Positions 1 to 46,949 of a DNA stretch of 64,000 nucleotides are shown here, one piece after another. The translations under genes were made by a program, and so were the position numbers. The stretch spans positions 7,285,141-7,349,140 of the forward strand of contig JAIOJX010000025.1 in assembly GCA_022376925.1 (NCBI GenBank), in the 5' to 3' direction. The notes under the pieces were generated by a model. It saw nothing but the letters and a program-made list of their open reading frames with translations. It was not told the DNA's origin and did no database searches. Each line of letters starts with the position of its first letter. Position 1 is the first letter of the stretch. Source of the DNA: Tragulus kanchil. Taxonomy: Eukaryota; Chordata; Mammalia; Artiodactyla; Tragulidae.

Positions 1-99
1 TACTGTAAGTAAGGGTTACCTACTAATAAACTTTTTAAAAAGTAATCATCAAAAGCAATTTGTCAAATTTATATTTTTTATGATTGATTCTTTCAACTA

Positions 100-33671
<33,572 letters not shown>

Positions 33672-34010
33672 GACGGCGGCACGGACGCGCCGGGCAGCGC
33701 CAGGTCAGTCCAGATGGGTCAAAACGTACCGCACCCCAGGCCTATCGGAGGAAAGAGCTCACGAGCCCTTGAAGGTGTAACGCCGAGTACTGCGAGCTCA
33801 GTGGGGGGCGGGATGCACAAGCGGAGCGTCAAGGCGGTGCGTCCTGCGTGACGTCAGGACGTCCCCGCGAATGGGCGCTTCTTGAGGAATGAAGCCCCGC
33901 CCACGTCCCGACAGACCGCCCACTGACTTAACCCGCTCCAGTGAGAAGCAGAGAGGAGCGGAGGGCGAGCTTCGGGAGACCTCAGCCGGGATGGTTTCCA
34001 GGGAGTCCAA
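33672..34010 (-). promoter_or_regulatory. BBS7: BBS7 CpG-rich promoter, right copy (complete)
   Basis: Same elements as the left copy: GGGGGGCGGG near 33803, CRE TGACGTCA at 33849-33856 and an Sp1-type AGCCCCGCCCA near 33892. CpG density stays high to about 34010. It differs from the left copy by a roughly 10-base indel near 33717-33735 and scattered substitutions. TATA-less CpG promoters of this kind often fire in both directions, which is inference. Confidence 0.72.
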
Positions 34011-34158
34011 GACGCAGCCTGGCTTCTCTGCTGCTGCCCTGAACCCGAAGTCGAAATCCTTCTATCCAAAGACCCGACTTGACGCCTGGGCAGATGACCT
34101 TTGTCATCGCCACTGGAAAGGATCCCTCAAAGAATTGTTTCACCGCCACAGGAGTTAG
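33991..34158 (+). other. Short divergent open frame (55 codons) next to the BBS7 promoter
   Basis: An ATG with a strong Kozak context (GGGATGG) opens a 55-codon frame pointing away from BBS7; the frame is also open upstream to an ATG at 33889. It contains ALNPKSKSFYP, which fits the PABP-binding PAM2 pattern LNPxAxxFxP except for Ser at the Ala position. It stops just before a hAT-like repeat. I do not recognise the protein; chance is quite possible. It could be a promoter-divergent uORF-like peptide or a first exon. Confidence 0.2.
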
Positions 34159-34162
34159 TTTA

Positions 34163-35300
34163 CAGCAGCATTTCTCAAACTTTTGGCATAAAGACCCTTC
34201 TACAAATTTCTTATAAACTAATTGAGGACCCCAGAGACCTTTTGTTTATGTGAATTATCTGTTGATATTTACCATATTAGAAATTAGAACTAAATTTCTA
34301 AAAAATATATTGAAAAAATAATAACTCATTATAATGAAAAATCATTCTTTTCCAAAATAAAAGTACAAAGACTGGTTTTGTAAATCTGACTGCCCACCTG
34401 AACAGTGACCAAGGGAATCCCAGATCTACTTCTGCATACAGTCTGTTGGTATATGTGTTGTTTTTTTTTTTTTTTCTGTTGTTATTATTGTAAGTATGTG
34501 AAGAAAATGAGGCCCAAATTTTTCACGTGGTAGTCTGAAAAGTTAGTTGCAATGTGTAATGTGGCTTCATTTAACAAACAGTCTTTTGAGGATGTTGTAT
34601 ATGTCATCACAGATTCCTTCAGAAAAGTTTTTGAAGCAATGGAAAGTTGTCAGTCTCAGATGATGGGTACAAATTTTTGCAAAATTCTAACTTGTGCTTA
34701 AAAGTTTGATTTTTAAGCATTGGCAACAAATGTCAATTCTTTTCCTTGAAATGATAGCTTCCCTTCTTGAACTGACAATGATGTGTATGCCAAGTATCCA
34801 CGAATACATAATCCTTATTTGTCTGTCAGTCATGCTTTCAAAAGAAAGTGTTTCATGAAAAAAGCAGTGAGTTCAGCTAGCAACTCAACCATACAAGTGC
34901 TTTTCCTTGAAACAGCTAATGTACTTCTGTATTCAGTAGAAATTCTGTGTACATACTTCCCATGTCATTCTATAGAATAGTAGAAAAGATACGTACTCGA
35001 GCGTAGAGACTTAAAGTTAACCATTTCCATTGCTTCATAAATGATATTTTTATTAATACATGAAACTTTGTTTCCTGTGTGTGACATGAAGAATAAGATG
35101 ACACAACTATCCTTGATCCATGCTTCAGTACTAGCAGTATTAACCAACACTGTTTCCATACTATCAGTGCACATGCGGTTCTGTACCATCAGCCAACACA
35201 GTGAAAAGGGCAAATAGAATCTTAGTGTCATGAAAATATCTTCTAAATCACAGATCTCCGAAAAGGCCTAAGGGACCCTCATGCTACTGCTGGCCTATAG
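34163..35300 (+). mobile_element. hAT-like ancient DNA transposon remnant
   Basis: Begins CAGCATTTCTCAAACTTTTG and continues GAGGACCCCAGAGACCTTTT, ATATTTACCATATTAGAAAT, like mammalian hAT-family MER elements from memory. No transposase frame survives. The right end is uncertain. Confidence 0.45.
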
Positions 35301-35799
35301 TGGTGACCCACGATCTGAAGGAGAGTTGGTATTCCTTGACTCCCTTTCATCAGTCCTTCCTTTGGGCATCTCATACTCTGCCTGCAGAAATACTGCAGAT
35401 GAAAAGTGGTCTCCATGGTCTACAAGGAGAGGGTTCACAAGTGATTTCTTTGGTCTACTAAGGGAGATTTCAGAAATGTTTGTGAAACAACAATTAATCC
35501 ATTGAGAAGAGTTTCTTAAGAAACAAAAAATATTTCCAACACAGATCTGAGAAGGTTTTACCTAGGTCCCAAGGAATTACAGACAATTCTTTTTCTGAGG
35601 CTAAAATAACTCTGTATGGAAATAGACAACAATGCTTGAAGATGGTTTAGCTGTATATCTATTTGGAGAAAATATCAATTTAGACTCAACAAACATTCAG
35701 ATAAATTTTAGAAGTAAATTGAAAAAAAAGGCCATGGGGAAGATAAAATAGAATTGTTATAGAATTGTATGGAACTTAGGGGATGGAAAGCTATATTAA

Positions 35800-36198
35800 A
35801 TAGGGTCATCATAATAAAGTACTACAAACTGACTGGCTTATACAACAGAAATTTATTTTCCTATAAGATCTCTTAGGCTAGGAGTAAATCAAGGTGCAAA
35901 GAGTAAAATCAAGGTGTCAGCAGGGAGGCAATGCTCAGAGGCATTTCTCCAAGGTGTATCCATTGGTGTCTTCTCCCTGTGTCAGCACGTGGTCTTCCTC
36001 TGTGTTCCTCTGTGTTCTGATCTCCTCCTCTAATAAGGGCACCAGTCAGGAAGGATGAAGACTCACCCTGGTGACCTAATTTTAACTTAATTATCTCTTT
36101 AAAGGTTTTTTCTCCAAAAACGGTCACATTCTGAGGTACAAAGATGAATCTGGAGGCCAGGAGGGGGTCTGGGGAGACATAATTCAGCCTATAACAGA
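35800..36198 (-). mobile_element. MaLR-type LTR (MLT1/MST-like), ancient
   Basis: Reverse-strand LTR: TAAAGTACTACAAACTGACT ... GTCTTCTCCCTGTGTCAGCA ... AATTATCTCTTTAAAGGTTT ... CATTCTGAGGTAC. Solo, non-coding. Its left end on this strand (37121-37261) is repeated by duplication 11. Confidence 0.75.
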
Positions 36199-38181
36199 AA
36201 GAAATCTGCCCCATCTTAAAGGAATAAAATGTTCCCAAGCCCGTGGGAGTGGTCTGTGGTGGTCTCATGGTATCTGTCTCTGCTTCTCGGAGGACAGGTG
36301 GGACAAGTTGGGGGCGGGGACAAGAAAATAAAATTATTCCAATAAGAAAAACATGGCCAATTCACAAAGAAGGTGGCTGCTGAACAAGCATGTAAAAATC
36401 TGTTACCTTCACTTGTAAACAGTAATATTAAAGTGAGATACCTTTTTCTGTTTTGGCTTTCAAATTAGAAAAATATTTAAATGATACCACTTATGCTGTA
36501 AAGAGAGCCTGAGCTCAATTATGATGCTTTAAATGAGTAATAAAACCCTTTTCAAAATCTGACTTAGTAATATGTATTCAAATCTATTAATTACATAGCT
36601 ACGTTTTAAAGTTGTACCCCCAATATTGGATACTTAGTCAATGAAAACCACAACAAATAAGTTAGAAGCCGTAATCAAGGCATTATTTGAAAAAGAGTCC
36701 TAACAATCTGCTAATAATGGAATAGGGCATCCACTTTATGAGCCATTATGCAGCCATTGAAAGTGAAAATAATTAAAGCCATATACCCCTGTGGAAAGCG
36801 TTCAGGGTAATAATTTCAAAAGGATATAAAACTGTATGTATATTATGATCTCAATTATAGTAAAAGATGGTTAAGAAAAATATGAAAAACTTTTAATCAG
36901 TTGTAAACTGAAGAATTGTGAGCTTCCCCTTCTTTTTTGTGTGTTTTCCATAAGGAGTTTATATTATTTTAAAATAAAATTTTCACTCTGAAAATAAAAT
37001 TTTTGTAAATTAAAGATTAACTAAGTGATGATAAGAATCATCTGTTTAATGCTGTGTAGTTTCCAGAAGAGGTAATCTACTGTCCTGATGACTGCAAAAT
37101 TCTGATCAGAGGTTGCCTGCAAGACTCACCCTGGTGACCTAATTTTAACTTAATTATCTCTTTAAAGGTTTTTTCTCCAAAAACGGTCACATTCTGAGGT
37201 ACAAAGATGAATCTGGAGGCCAGGAGGGGGTCTGGGGAGACATAATTCAGCCTATAACAGAAAGAAATCTGCCCCATCTTAAAGGAATAAAATGTTCCCA
37301 AGCCCGTGGGAGTGGTCTGTGGTGGTCTCATGGTATCTGTCTCTGCTTCTCGGAGGACAGGTGGGACAAGTTGGGGGCGGGGACAAGAAAATAAAATTAT
37401 TCCAATAAGAAAAACATGGCCAATTCACAAAGAAGGTGGCTGCTGAACAAGCATGTAAAAATCTGTTACCTTCACTTGTAAACAGTAATATTAAAGTGAG
37501 ATACCTTTTTCTGTTTTGGCTTTCAAATTAGAAAAATATTTAAATGATACCACTTATGCTGTAAAGAGAGCCTGAGCTCAATTATGATGCTTTAAATGAG
37601 TAATAAAACCCTTTTCAAAATCTGACTTAGTAATATGTATTCAAATCTATTAATTACATAGCTACGTTTTAAAGTTGTACCCCCAATATTGGATACTTAG
37701 TCAATGAAAACCACAACAAATAAGTTAGAAGCCGTAATCAAGGCATTATTTGAAAAAGAGTCCTAACAATCTGCTAATAATGGAATAGGGCATCCACTTT
37801 ATGAGCCATTATGCAGCCATTGAAAGTGAAAATAATTAAAGCCATATACCCCTGTGGAAAGCGTTCAGGGTAATAATTTCAAAAGGATATAAAACTGTAT
37901 GTATATTATGATCTCAATTATAGTAAAAGATGGTTAAGAAAAATATGAAAAACTTTTAATCAGTTGTAAACTGAAGAATTGTGAGCTTCCCCTTCTTTTT
38001 TGTGTGTTTTCCATAAGGAGTTTATATTATTTTAAAATAAAATTTTCACTCTGAAAATAAAATTTTTGTAAATTAAAGATTAACTAAGTGATGATAAGAA
38101 TCATCTGTTTAATGCTGTGTAGTTTCCAGAAGAGGTAATCTACTGTCCTGATGACTGCAAAATTCTGATCAGAGGTTGCCT
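36058..38181. repeat. Kilobase tandem duplication 11 (36058-37118 / 37121-38181)
   Basis: Offset 1063. Starts within the MaLR LTR and continues into unique intergenic sequence. Essentially identical copies. Confidence 0.97.
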
Positions 38182-39780
38182 AAGATGCTGAGTACCAAAT
38201 CCTCCCACTGTCTATTTCCTTGTTTCCCTTATTAAGTCCTGATAGTACATGTTCACAATTTAAGGAAAATGGTATCAATATAAGTATGTTTTTGCATTAA
38301 CAAACAAACCATCAAAACGTCAAAAACCTGATGAAGTGAGCAGAAATGTCAAAAACCTGGAGCAGAAATTATCTGCTTAAAATTGACCTTTGGAAATTAA
38401 AAATGACCTTTGGAAAACAAAAAAAGAAAAAAAAATGACCTTTGGGAAATACTAATAGTATTCCAAGATTGGGTGAAAACTTAAAAATCACTAACCGTTT
38501 TCCATTTTAAATTCAGAAACTATTTTCATAGTAGTATGTAACCCTTCAATGCCCTTAGTAAGGTTAATAATAACTTCATTTTTTTATTGTGTAGTTTTAT
38601 AGTTAATTCTGTGTAGAAAGGTCAATTTTGCATAGAAATATAACTTTAAACAAATGGTATTTAGATTGCTATATCATTTAAGGTAGCTATATGAAATTAA
38701 TCTTTATACAGTATTTATAATATTTATAATAAAACATATGGTGGCAGTGCTGACTTTCCATTTAAGAAGTGATGCCCGCTATTTATTTCACTTTAAGTTA
38801 ATTTTGTAAAAGACAAGAGGCTTTTTAAAAAATGAGGCTCAAGTTTATTTTCAATCATAGAAATGAGGTTATAACATTGAAAATAATTAAAAACTTGTAT
38901 AATGTGTTAGTTGGAATTCGTTCATTCTGTATCTAGAAAAGGCAATATTTTTAGATTTTGTTTCAAACCGATGAGAAAAGGTTTCAAACTACTAATTTTA
39001 AGCACTTCTGAAATAATTAGCAGCATGGGTTTTTATTCACAATGAATGGAATGCAAAGTTTGACAAAATTGCCACTGTATTTTCTCTGTTTAAACGAGTG
39101 TGGAGGTACCAGAGACAGTCTTTGGTGGGCTCCATACGCAAAACAAAACAAACCAGATGATTGTCTCTCAGATGTGATAAAAATCACCATGAGACAAATT
39201 TATTGAATTATCATGCACTTCAGTAACTTACATCTTTATGTTGTGGTCTGAAAGCAATCACTGTAAGCATAAATTAAATAAACCATCAGTAAGGAAAGAA
39301 GTAATTCAAATTTTGTTTAAGTTAAAACCATCAACACAACTAGAGGTGGGTGGCCAAGTGACTGGGTCATGAGTATACATGTGGTGCCCACTAAGTGTTG
39401 CACAATTTAGAAACTCTCAAACTCTTGTTTTAAAAGAAAAAATATCAAGTAGCCCTTGTAGATTGACTTAAAAAAAAAGAAAGCCATGGAAACAGAGATC
39501 ATTACCATTTTGAAAGATGATATTAACCTCCTGAAACACCTCTACAATGCCTGAAGATTTAGGAACCCCTGGTGGAGCATTACCCTGTTTAACTGGACAG
39601 GGCATGAGATCAGAGAAGTTAAGTGATTTGCTTCAGGCCACACAATTAATACTTTATCTTTCCATTTACAAAAGCTGCTACCATTTCATTTATACATTTG
39701 AATCAAAATATTGTATCAAACATGATGGGGAAAGAGAGGTATCCTAAATTAAGCTAACTTCTATGGGTTTTTTTTGTTTT
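36270..39780. other. BBS7-TRPC3 intergenic sequence
   Basis: Largely unique A/T-rich DNA, much of it represented twice. A weak MIR-like trace lies near 39590-39650. Nothing else supportable. Confidence 0.6.
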
Positions 39781-41022
39781 GTTTTTGCCGCCCAGCAGCG
39801 CATGCAGGAGCTTAAATCACTGACAAGAGACTGAACTTGGGCAGACAGCAGTTTTGAAAGCACAGAGTCCTCACTGTTGGATTGCCAGGAATTCTCTAAC
39901 TTTGCTTTTAAACATATATATAGTCATTCTAGTTATTCCACTTTTTAAAAATGAAATTTTTTTGAAGGTTATAACATTGAAAATAATTAAAACTTGTATA
40001 ATGTGTTAGTTGGAATTCGTTCATTCTGTATCTAGAAAAGGCAATATTTTTAGATTTTGTTTCAAACCGATGAGAAAAGGTTTCAAACTACTAATTTTAA
40101 GCACTTCTGAAATAATTAGCAGCATGGGTTTTTATTCACAATGAATGGAATGCAAAGTTTGACAAAATTGCCACTGTATTTTCTCTGTTTAAACGAGTGT
40201 GGAGGTACCAGAGACAGTCTTTGGTGGGCTCCATACGCAAAACAAAACAAACCAGATGATTGTCTCTCAGATGTGATAAAAATCACCATGAGACAAATTT
40301 ATTGAATTATCATGCACTTCAGTAACTTACATCTTTATGTTGTGGTCTGAAAGCAATCACTGTAAGCATAAATTAAATAAACCATCAGTAAGGAAAGAAG
40401 TAATTCAAATTTTGTTTAAGTTAAAACCATCAACACAACTAGAGGTGGGTGGCCAAGTGACTGGGTCATGAGTATACATGTGGTGCCCACTAAGTGTTGC
40501 ACAATTTAGAAACTCTCAAACTCTTGTTTTAAAAGAAAAAATATCAAGTAGCCCTTGTAGATTGACTTAAAAAAAAAGAAAGCCATGGAAACAGAGATCA
40601 TTACCATTTTGAAAGATGATATTAACCTCCTGAAACACCTCTACAATGCCTGAAGATTTAGGAACCCCTGGTGGAGCATTACCCTGTTTAACTGGACAGG
40701 GCATGAGATCAGAGAAGTTAAGTGATTTGCTTCAGGCCACACAATTAATACTTTATCTTTCCATTTACAAAAGCTGCTACCATTTCATTTATACATTTGA
40801 ATCAAAATATTGTATCAAACATGATGGGGAAAGAGAGGTATCCTAAATTAAGCTAACTTCTATGGGTTTTTTTTGTTTTTTTTGTTTTTTTTTTTTTTGC
40901 CGACCAGCACAGCTTGCAGGAGCTTAAATCCCTGACAAGAGACTGAACTTGGGCAGACAGCAGTTTTGAAAGCACAGAGTCCTCACTGTTGGATTGCCAG
41001 GGAATTCTCTAACTTTGCTTTT
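38867..41022. repeat. Kilobase tandem duplication 12 (38867-39912 / 39967-41022)
   Basis: Offset about 1100. About 54 bases at the seam match neither copy. Differences are concentrated in a T-run (39767-39785 vs 40866-40898) next to an antisense SINE. Confidence 0.96.
39786..39898 (-). mobile_element. Short CHR-type SINE, decayed
   Basis: Reverse-strand copy (AGCAGCGCATGCAGGAGCTT ... TTGGATTGCCAGGAATTCTC) after a T-run. Repeated at 40899-41009. Confidence 0.7.
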
Positions 41023-41344
41023 AATAATCATGATATATTTATGTCATTCCTAGCTTTTAATAGTGCACAAACTTTTTGAACACACTGGCTATTGTTTTGC
41101 ATAGTTTCCTCTTTTATTCTCAGTCTATGAATCCAAACGTCTCAACATATTGTGAATTCCATCAGGTCAAGAGTCCTCAGTAAGCTTAATACACCAAGTA
41201 CTTACAAAGTGCCAAAGTTTTAAAATATTAAGTCTAAAAAGCCTTTTGAGCGTTGCCTCCTTTCTCTGATCTAATCTGTAACTGAGGATAACAACTAAGC
41301 ACAGCAAAGTGGTCAAGAAGTGAGATACTAGACTTTGATACATG

Positions 41345-41524
41345 TGTGTACGTGCGCCCTCAGTCACTAAGTCAGGTCTATCTCTTTCGACACTATGGAC
41401 CGTAGCTCAGCAGGCTCCTCTGTCCATAAGATTCTCCAGGCAAGAATACTGGAGTGGGGTGCCATTTCCTTAAGTCTCCTGCTTTGGCAGGCAGGTTCTG
41501 TACCACTGAGACCCCTGGGAAGCC
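41345..41524 (-). mobile_element. Bov-tA SINE
   Basis: Reverse strand: CCCTCAGTCACTAAGTCAGG ... GAGACCCCTGGGAAGCCC. Intergenic between BBS7 and TRPC3. Confidence 0.83.
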
Positions 41525-41537
41525 CATGGACTTTGAT

Positions 41538-43757
41538 GGTCCTGTAGTTAATCATAAACTCCTAAATGCTTTTGCTAGACAAGCTGCTTTTGGTCTGGTT
41601 AAGTGCTCCCTTTTCCAAGTTGCCCCACCAACTTCTTTGAGCTTTAATTTTTTATTATTTCCTTTGAGATTTACTTTTAATCCCAATGTGCCTGTTAACA
41701 ATAGTAAGTGGGGCAAGGATTTGCTGGCCCAGGGCTATCACTAACCTCAAAGAAGTATTAATTCTCACAGTAATCCTCTAACCTAATCTTCACCTCACCC
41801 CTACATTACCACAGTAATACCTGTATCTCAGGGTGGATTTCCTGGAAACAGAGCTTGACAAGATTTGGATGTGGTGACTTAAAGGGAGTACTTCTGGGAA
41901 AAAGGGAAGCAGGGTAAAACAGGGAAGAAACTAAACAAAGATTTGGTCTCAGCTGGAGTCTAGCTTCAGCCTAATACATTCCAGAGCTCTGAAGCATGAT
42001 TTGCACCAGAAGCGTTACCCCTGCCCCCGCAACTTGACACAAGACAGTTTTTCCTGCCTTCACAGCACTTGGCTGGTTATCAGTATGAACAGGGGAGGTC
42101 ATAACATCCAGACCAGGATGAGGCTGCTTTCTTTCAGTCAAGGGCAATCCCTGAGGAACAAGATAGCTGGAAATTACTAATATTAAGAAGCCAGCAACTC
42201 AGGATCTGAGAAACACGTGCACCCATCTATTAAAGGGGATCTGGGCAAGGCATCCATGATATCAATAGCATCTACCTCAGCTTGGCATCACACACTGTCT
42301 TGACTCACCCAGAAAGTATAAAGAGATGAAAAATGTGAAATATCAAAAACATACTAGTTTCATACATGATGCCTGGATGGGAGCCCTGGGGAAGACGACC
42401 CAAGAAGAGATCCAAAGGAAACAGACCAGCAACATGGAAACTTGATTCTGTGTGACATAAATGTTTGTTATGTATTATTTCTGTGTTAGACTGTGATTAA
42501 CCTATAAGCTCCAGGAGGATGGGGGTTTTTGTCTGTCATTTACACTGATTTCTTCCTTGAACATTATTAAGCACCTATTAATGTGCAATAAATATTGACT
42601 GAAAAAAAATTGAAAAATACTAGTTTTACACAAGTACAGCCCATTTTGGTCCTGGTTAATCATAAACTCCTAAATGCTTTTGCTAGACAAGCTGCTTTTG
42701 GTCTGGTTAAGTGCTCCTTCCAAGTTGCCCCACCAACTTCTTTGAGCTTTAATTTTTTATTATTTCCTTTGAGATTTACTTTTAATCCCAATGTGCCTGT
42801 TAACAATAGTAAGTGGGGCAAGGATTTGCTGGCCCAGGGCTATCACTAACCTCAAAGAAGTATTAATTCTCACAGTAATCCTCTAACCTAATCTTCACCT
42901 CACCCCTACATTACCACAGTAATACCTGTATCTCAGGGTGGATTTCCTGGAAACAGAGCTTGACAAGATTTGGATGTGGTGACTTAAAGGGAGTACTTCT
43001 GGGAAAAAGGGAAGCAGGGTAAAACAGGGAAGAAACTAAACAAAGATTTGGTCTCAGCTGGAGTCTAGCTTCAGCCTAATACATTCCAGAGCTCTGAAGC
43101 ATGATTTGCACCAGAAGCGTTACCCCTGCCCCCGCAACTTGACACAAGACAGTTTTTCCTGCCTTCACAGCACTTGGCTGGTTATCAGTATGAACAGGGG
43201 AGGTCATAACATCCAGACCAGGATGAGGCTGCTTTCTTTCAGTCAAGGGCAATCCCCTGAGGAACAAGATAGCTGGAAATTACTAATATTAAGAAGCCAG
43301 CAACTCAGGATCTGAGAAACACGTGCACCCATCTATTAAAGGGGATCTGGGCAAGGCATCCATGATATCAATAGCATCTACCTCAGCTTGGCATCACACA
43401 CTGTCTTGACTCACCCAGAAAGTATAAAGAAATGAAAAATGTGAAATATCAAAAACATACTAGTTTCATACATGATGCCTGGATGGGAGTCCTGGGGAAG
43501 ACGACCCAAGAAGAGATCCAAAGGAAACAGACCAGCAACATGGAAACTTGATTCTGTGTGACATAAATGTTTGTTATGTATTATTTCTGTGTTAGACTGT
43601 GATTAACCTATAAGCTCCAGGAGGATGGGGGTTTTTGTCTGTCATTTACACTGATTTCTTCCTTGAACATTATTAAGCACCTATTAATGTGCAATAAATA
43701 TTGACTGAATAAATTAATTCCAAAACATTGAAAAAATACTAGTTTTACACAAGTACA
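41538..43757. repeat. Kilobase tandem duplication 13 (41538-42639 / 42646-43757)
   Basis: Offset about 1107. The second copy has about 20 extra bases (AATAAATTAATTCC and following) near 43710 that the first lacks, plus small run indels. Confidence 0.96.
42485..42600 (+). mobile_element. L2-type 3' end remnant
   Basis: ATAAGCTCCAGGAGGATGGG ... TGTGCAATAAATATTGACTG. Repeated at about 43593-43710 and 44678-44795 through duplications 13 and 14. Confidence 0.55.
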
Positions 43758-45612
43758 GTAAATAAAGGACAAACAACTTATGCTGAGAGTTCTAGAAATG
43801 CAAAAGACGTGGACTAAAATATAAGGTGGCATAGAAGACATGAGCTTAATCTTCACTCAATATTCTAAGAATCTTAAACTAGCTGAATTTGACACCTTTA
43901 CATTCAATATTTTCCAATCTTCAGTTAAAAATATTACTTAATATTCTGCTCCATAACTGTAAGCAGAACGTTTCACACTTGGAATCCTAAACAATACTAC
44001 ATATGTAAGACTGAAAGTATTGTAGATTGTGGAAACTTTTCATATAAAGTATAGTAACATACTTTACTGTTTTCATATAAAGTATAGTAACATATAACAA
44101 CGAAAAAGATCAGTATTTTATTCAATTCTGAAGCATAAGATAAAATTCATAAAGTTTTTAAAAATGTTCAAGACAAAATACTATCGGCATTGCACAAAAG
44201 TTAATGAAATATCCTACAGTGGTAGCAAAAATGTACAATGTTCTTTTCTTAAGTTGTCTCCAAAAGTAGAAATTAAGAAATAATCTTTAAAGAGCTTTAC
44301 ATAGTTCTGTTTACTGTTCATTTTTGTCTTCATGTCTAGAAAGCCTTCCTGTGTGATGTAGTGGCTCTCAAAATATTACGTCTCTAATGGACTTTTAGAA
44401 CCTGTAGAACTATCTTAGAGCTATGATCATAATTTGTACTCTGGTATGATTTGATAGGAACATACCGAAGAGGGCAGGATGGTAATGAGAAATTTAAACC
44501 TAGATGATTAAAAAATAAGTCTGTAAAAGAGGGCAATCAACATACTAGTTTCATACATGATGCCTGGATGGGAGCCCTGGGGAAGACGACCCAAGAAGAG
44601 ATCCAAAGGAAACAGACCAGCAACATGGAAACTTGATTCTGTGTGACATAAATGTTTGTTATGTATTATTTCTGTGTTAGACTGTGATTAACCTATAAGC
44701 TCCAGGAGGATGGGGGTTTTTGTCTGTCATTTACACTGATTTCTTCCTTGAACATTATTAAGCACCTATTAATGTGCAATAAATATTGACTGAATAAATT
44801 AATTCCAAAACATTGAAAAAATACTAGTTTTACACAAGTACAGTAAATAAAGGACAAACAACTTATGCTGAGAGTTCTAGAAATGCAAAAGACGTGGACT
44901 AAAATATAAGGTGGCATAGAAGACATGAGCTTAATCTTCACTCAATATTCTAAGAATCTTAAACTAGCTGAATTTGACACCTTTACATTCAATATTTTCC
45001 AATCTTCAGTTAAAAATATTACTTAATATTCTGCTCCATAACTGTAAGCAGAACGTTTCACACTTGGAATCCTAAACAATACTACATATGTAAGACTGAA
45101 AGTATTGTAGATTGTGGAAACTTTTCATATAAAGTATAGTAACATACTTTACTGTTTTCATATAAAGTATAGTAACATATAACAACGAAAAAGATCAGTA
45201 TTTTATTCAATTCTGAAGCATAAGATAAAATTCATAAAGTTTTTAAAAATGTTCAAGACAAAATACTATCGGCATTGCACAAAAGTTAATGAAATATCCT
45301 ACAGTGGTAGCAAAAATGTACAATGTTCTTTTCTTAAGTTGTCTCCAAAAGTAGAAATTAAGAAATAATCTTTAAAGAGCTTTACATAGTTCTGTTTACT
45401 GTTCATTTTTGTCTTCATGTCTAGAAAGCCTTCCTGTGTGATGTAGTGGCTCTCAAAATATTACGTCTCTAATGGACTTTTAGAACCTGTAGAACTATCT
45501 TAGAGCTATGATCATAATTTGTACTCTGGTATGATTTGATAGGAACATACCGAAGAGGGCAGGATGGTAATGAGAAATTTAAACCTAGATGATTAAAAAA
45601 TAAGTCTGTGAA
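43456..45612. repeat. Kilobase tandem duplication 14 (43456-44527 / 44541-45612)
   Basis: Offset 1085. Overlaps duplication 13, so about 290 bases occur three times (42350, 43456, 44541). The third copy shares the 20-base insert with the second and has the first copy's GGGAGCCC instead of GGGAGTCC. Confidence 0.96.
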
Positions 45613-45619
45613 GAGATGA

Positions 45620-46806
45620 GGGCACTCACCAGCCTGTATCCCTTTCCTAGTAGGCAAGAGGCCTTGATATTACCAGCGTTCAGCCCAGTTATACAGACGT
45701 TAGATACAGATATATCACAATCTATTCTGTGTAGCAAGTGTAATTGAAATGCCTTGATAAGAAAAGGATGTCAATCACTATAAGCAATAATGGCAAGAGA
45801 TGCTTGAAAGAGAAAAGAAGCACACTTGGTGCTGCTTGACCGTGCCCTCCCAGATACACACCATTGCTCCATTTCCTCCCAGAGCACACCTTCCAAAAAT
45901 CAGAGTGGAGCTAACAGGCAAGATAAGAAATCAGTCATTAACAACTTAGTTAGCATTAAAGCATCAGAGGCAGAAATTAGGAGGTTATAACTAACAACCC
46001 TGAATAACCCCTGACTTAAAAAAAATTCACCAATTCACATTACTGAAAAACAACAAATGAAAATCTAAAAAAGTAAGCAAACTGTATATACCTTAGAAAA
46101 ACCTTTAATATGTTGTTTTGAACAATTCTATGAAATAAATGTGTAATGTAATTATATTTTCTATTAACCCATTTCATTGTAAATTCTTCATTCAGGGTTC
46201 AAAGGTTCTAGAGTTATCGGTGATGCCAAAAATCTAAGAAAGTCTGACCATAGATACTTATAAAATTTTTTCAGTCTCTATTTTTCAAAAAAAAAAAAAT
46301 CTCTTCAGCACTTGGACAAGAGAAGGTATGCTACATAGTGGTGGCCTTTTAATTTTTATTTGTATTTTGTTGGCAGTCCAGTTGGTTTTGACAACATTTA
46401 TTGAGCACCTACTATGTACCAGGCACTGTACTAGATGCTGGAGACATAAAGATGACTAGGACATGGTCCTTGTCCTCAAGGAGCTTAGTCTCTTGGAGGC
46501 AAACAGGTAGTGCAAAGACAAAGAGTTTATTCTAAAATGGATGAAAAATGTCAGTAATGTAGTTAATATTGGGTCTTTAAATACAGTGGCATATTGTTGT
46601 TTATAATGTCAAGGCAAACAATTAAAGTGAAGACCATTTACATGTGATAAAACAATAAAATCATTAAGACCTAACTTTAAAGATTCACATGATAAAGGTA
46701 GTTAATAACTAAAAATTTACACCATAGGTTTTCAAGTATTTCATACTTAGAAATATTATTGCCCACATTTGTGCTATAGTCAAAGCCATAATTCCAGGTT
46801 ACTGAA
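45620..46806 (-). other. TRPC3: Probable TRPC3 3' UTR / 3' flank
   Basis: A/T-rich sequence directly after the TRPC3 stop. Minus-strand AATAAA hexamers occur near 46360, 46398 and 46528, but no end can be chosen from sequence. It contains an old L2-type remnant (46387-46540). Confidence 0.45.
46387..46540 (+). mobile_element. L2/MIR-type ancient repeat
   Basis: TTATTGAGCACCTACTATGT, then TGTCCTCAAGGAGCTTAGTC; class from memory of consensus. It lies in the probable TRPC3 3' UTR. Confidence 0.6.
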
Positions 46807-46949
46807 TCATTCACATCTCAGCATGCTGGGGTTCAGTTTCTCACTGAGCTTATGAATTAGAATGGCTAGTTCCTCAGTTGCTTGGCTCTTGTCTTCCAAA
46901 AGTTCATAACGAAGGCTGGAGATATCTTGCTTGATTTCTTTTAATTCAC
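46807..46949 (-). CDS. TRPC3: TRPC3 terminal coding exon
   Basis: 143 nt from a CTGTAG acceptor: 46 residues and a TGA stop at 46809-46807. The heptad-like series ([24 protein letters not shown]) is the C-terminal coiled coil. Single copy, although a duplication unit begins about 155 bases upstream. Confidence 0.95.

Larger units (their letters stand above)
41525..45619. other. Intergenic / TRPC3 3' flank
   Basis: Contains old unclassified repeat-like sequence (41820-42310, copied at 42925-43415) and L2-type tails. 44037-44098 has a tandem 25-mer, CATATAAAGTATAGTAACAT. No exons recognised. Confidence 0.55.

Noticed and set aside
35800..36268. 119-codon minus-strand frame over the LTR
   Set aside because: It lies in an old solo MaLR LTR; no retroviral coding domains are present.
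41454..42849. Frames ending DLLAQGYH, present twice
   Set aside because: The repetition comes from duplication 13; no protein family recognised and the two copies are in shifted contexts.
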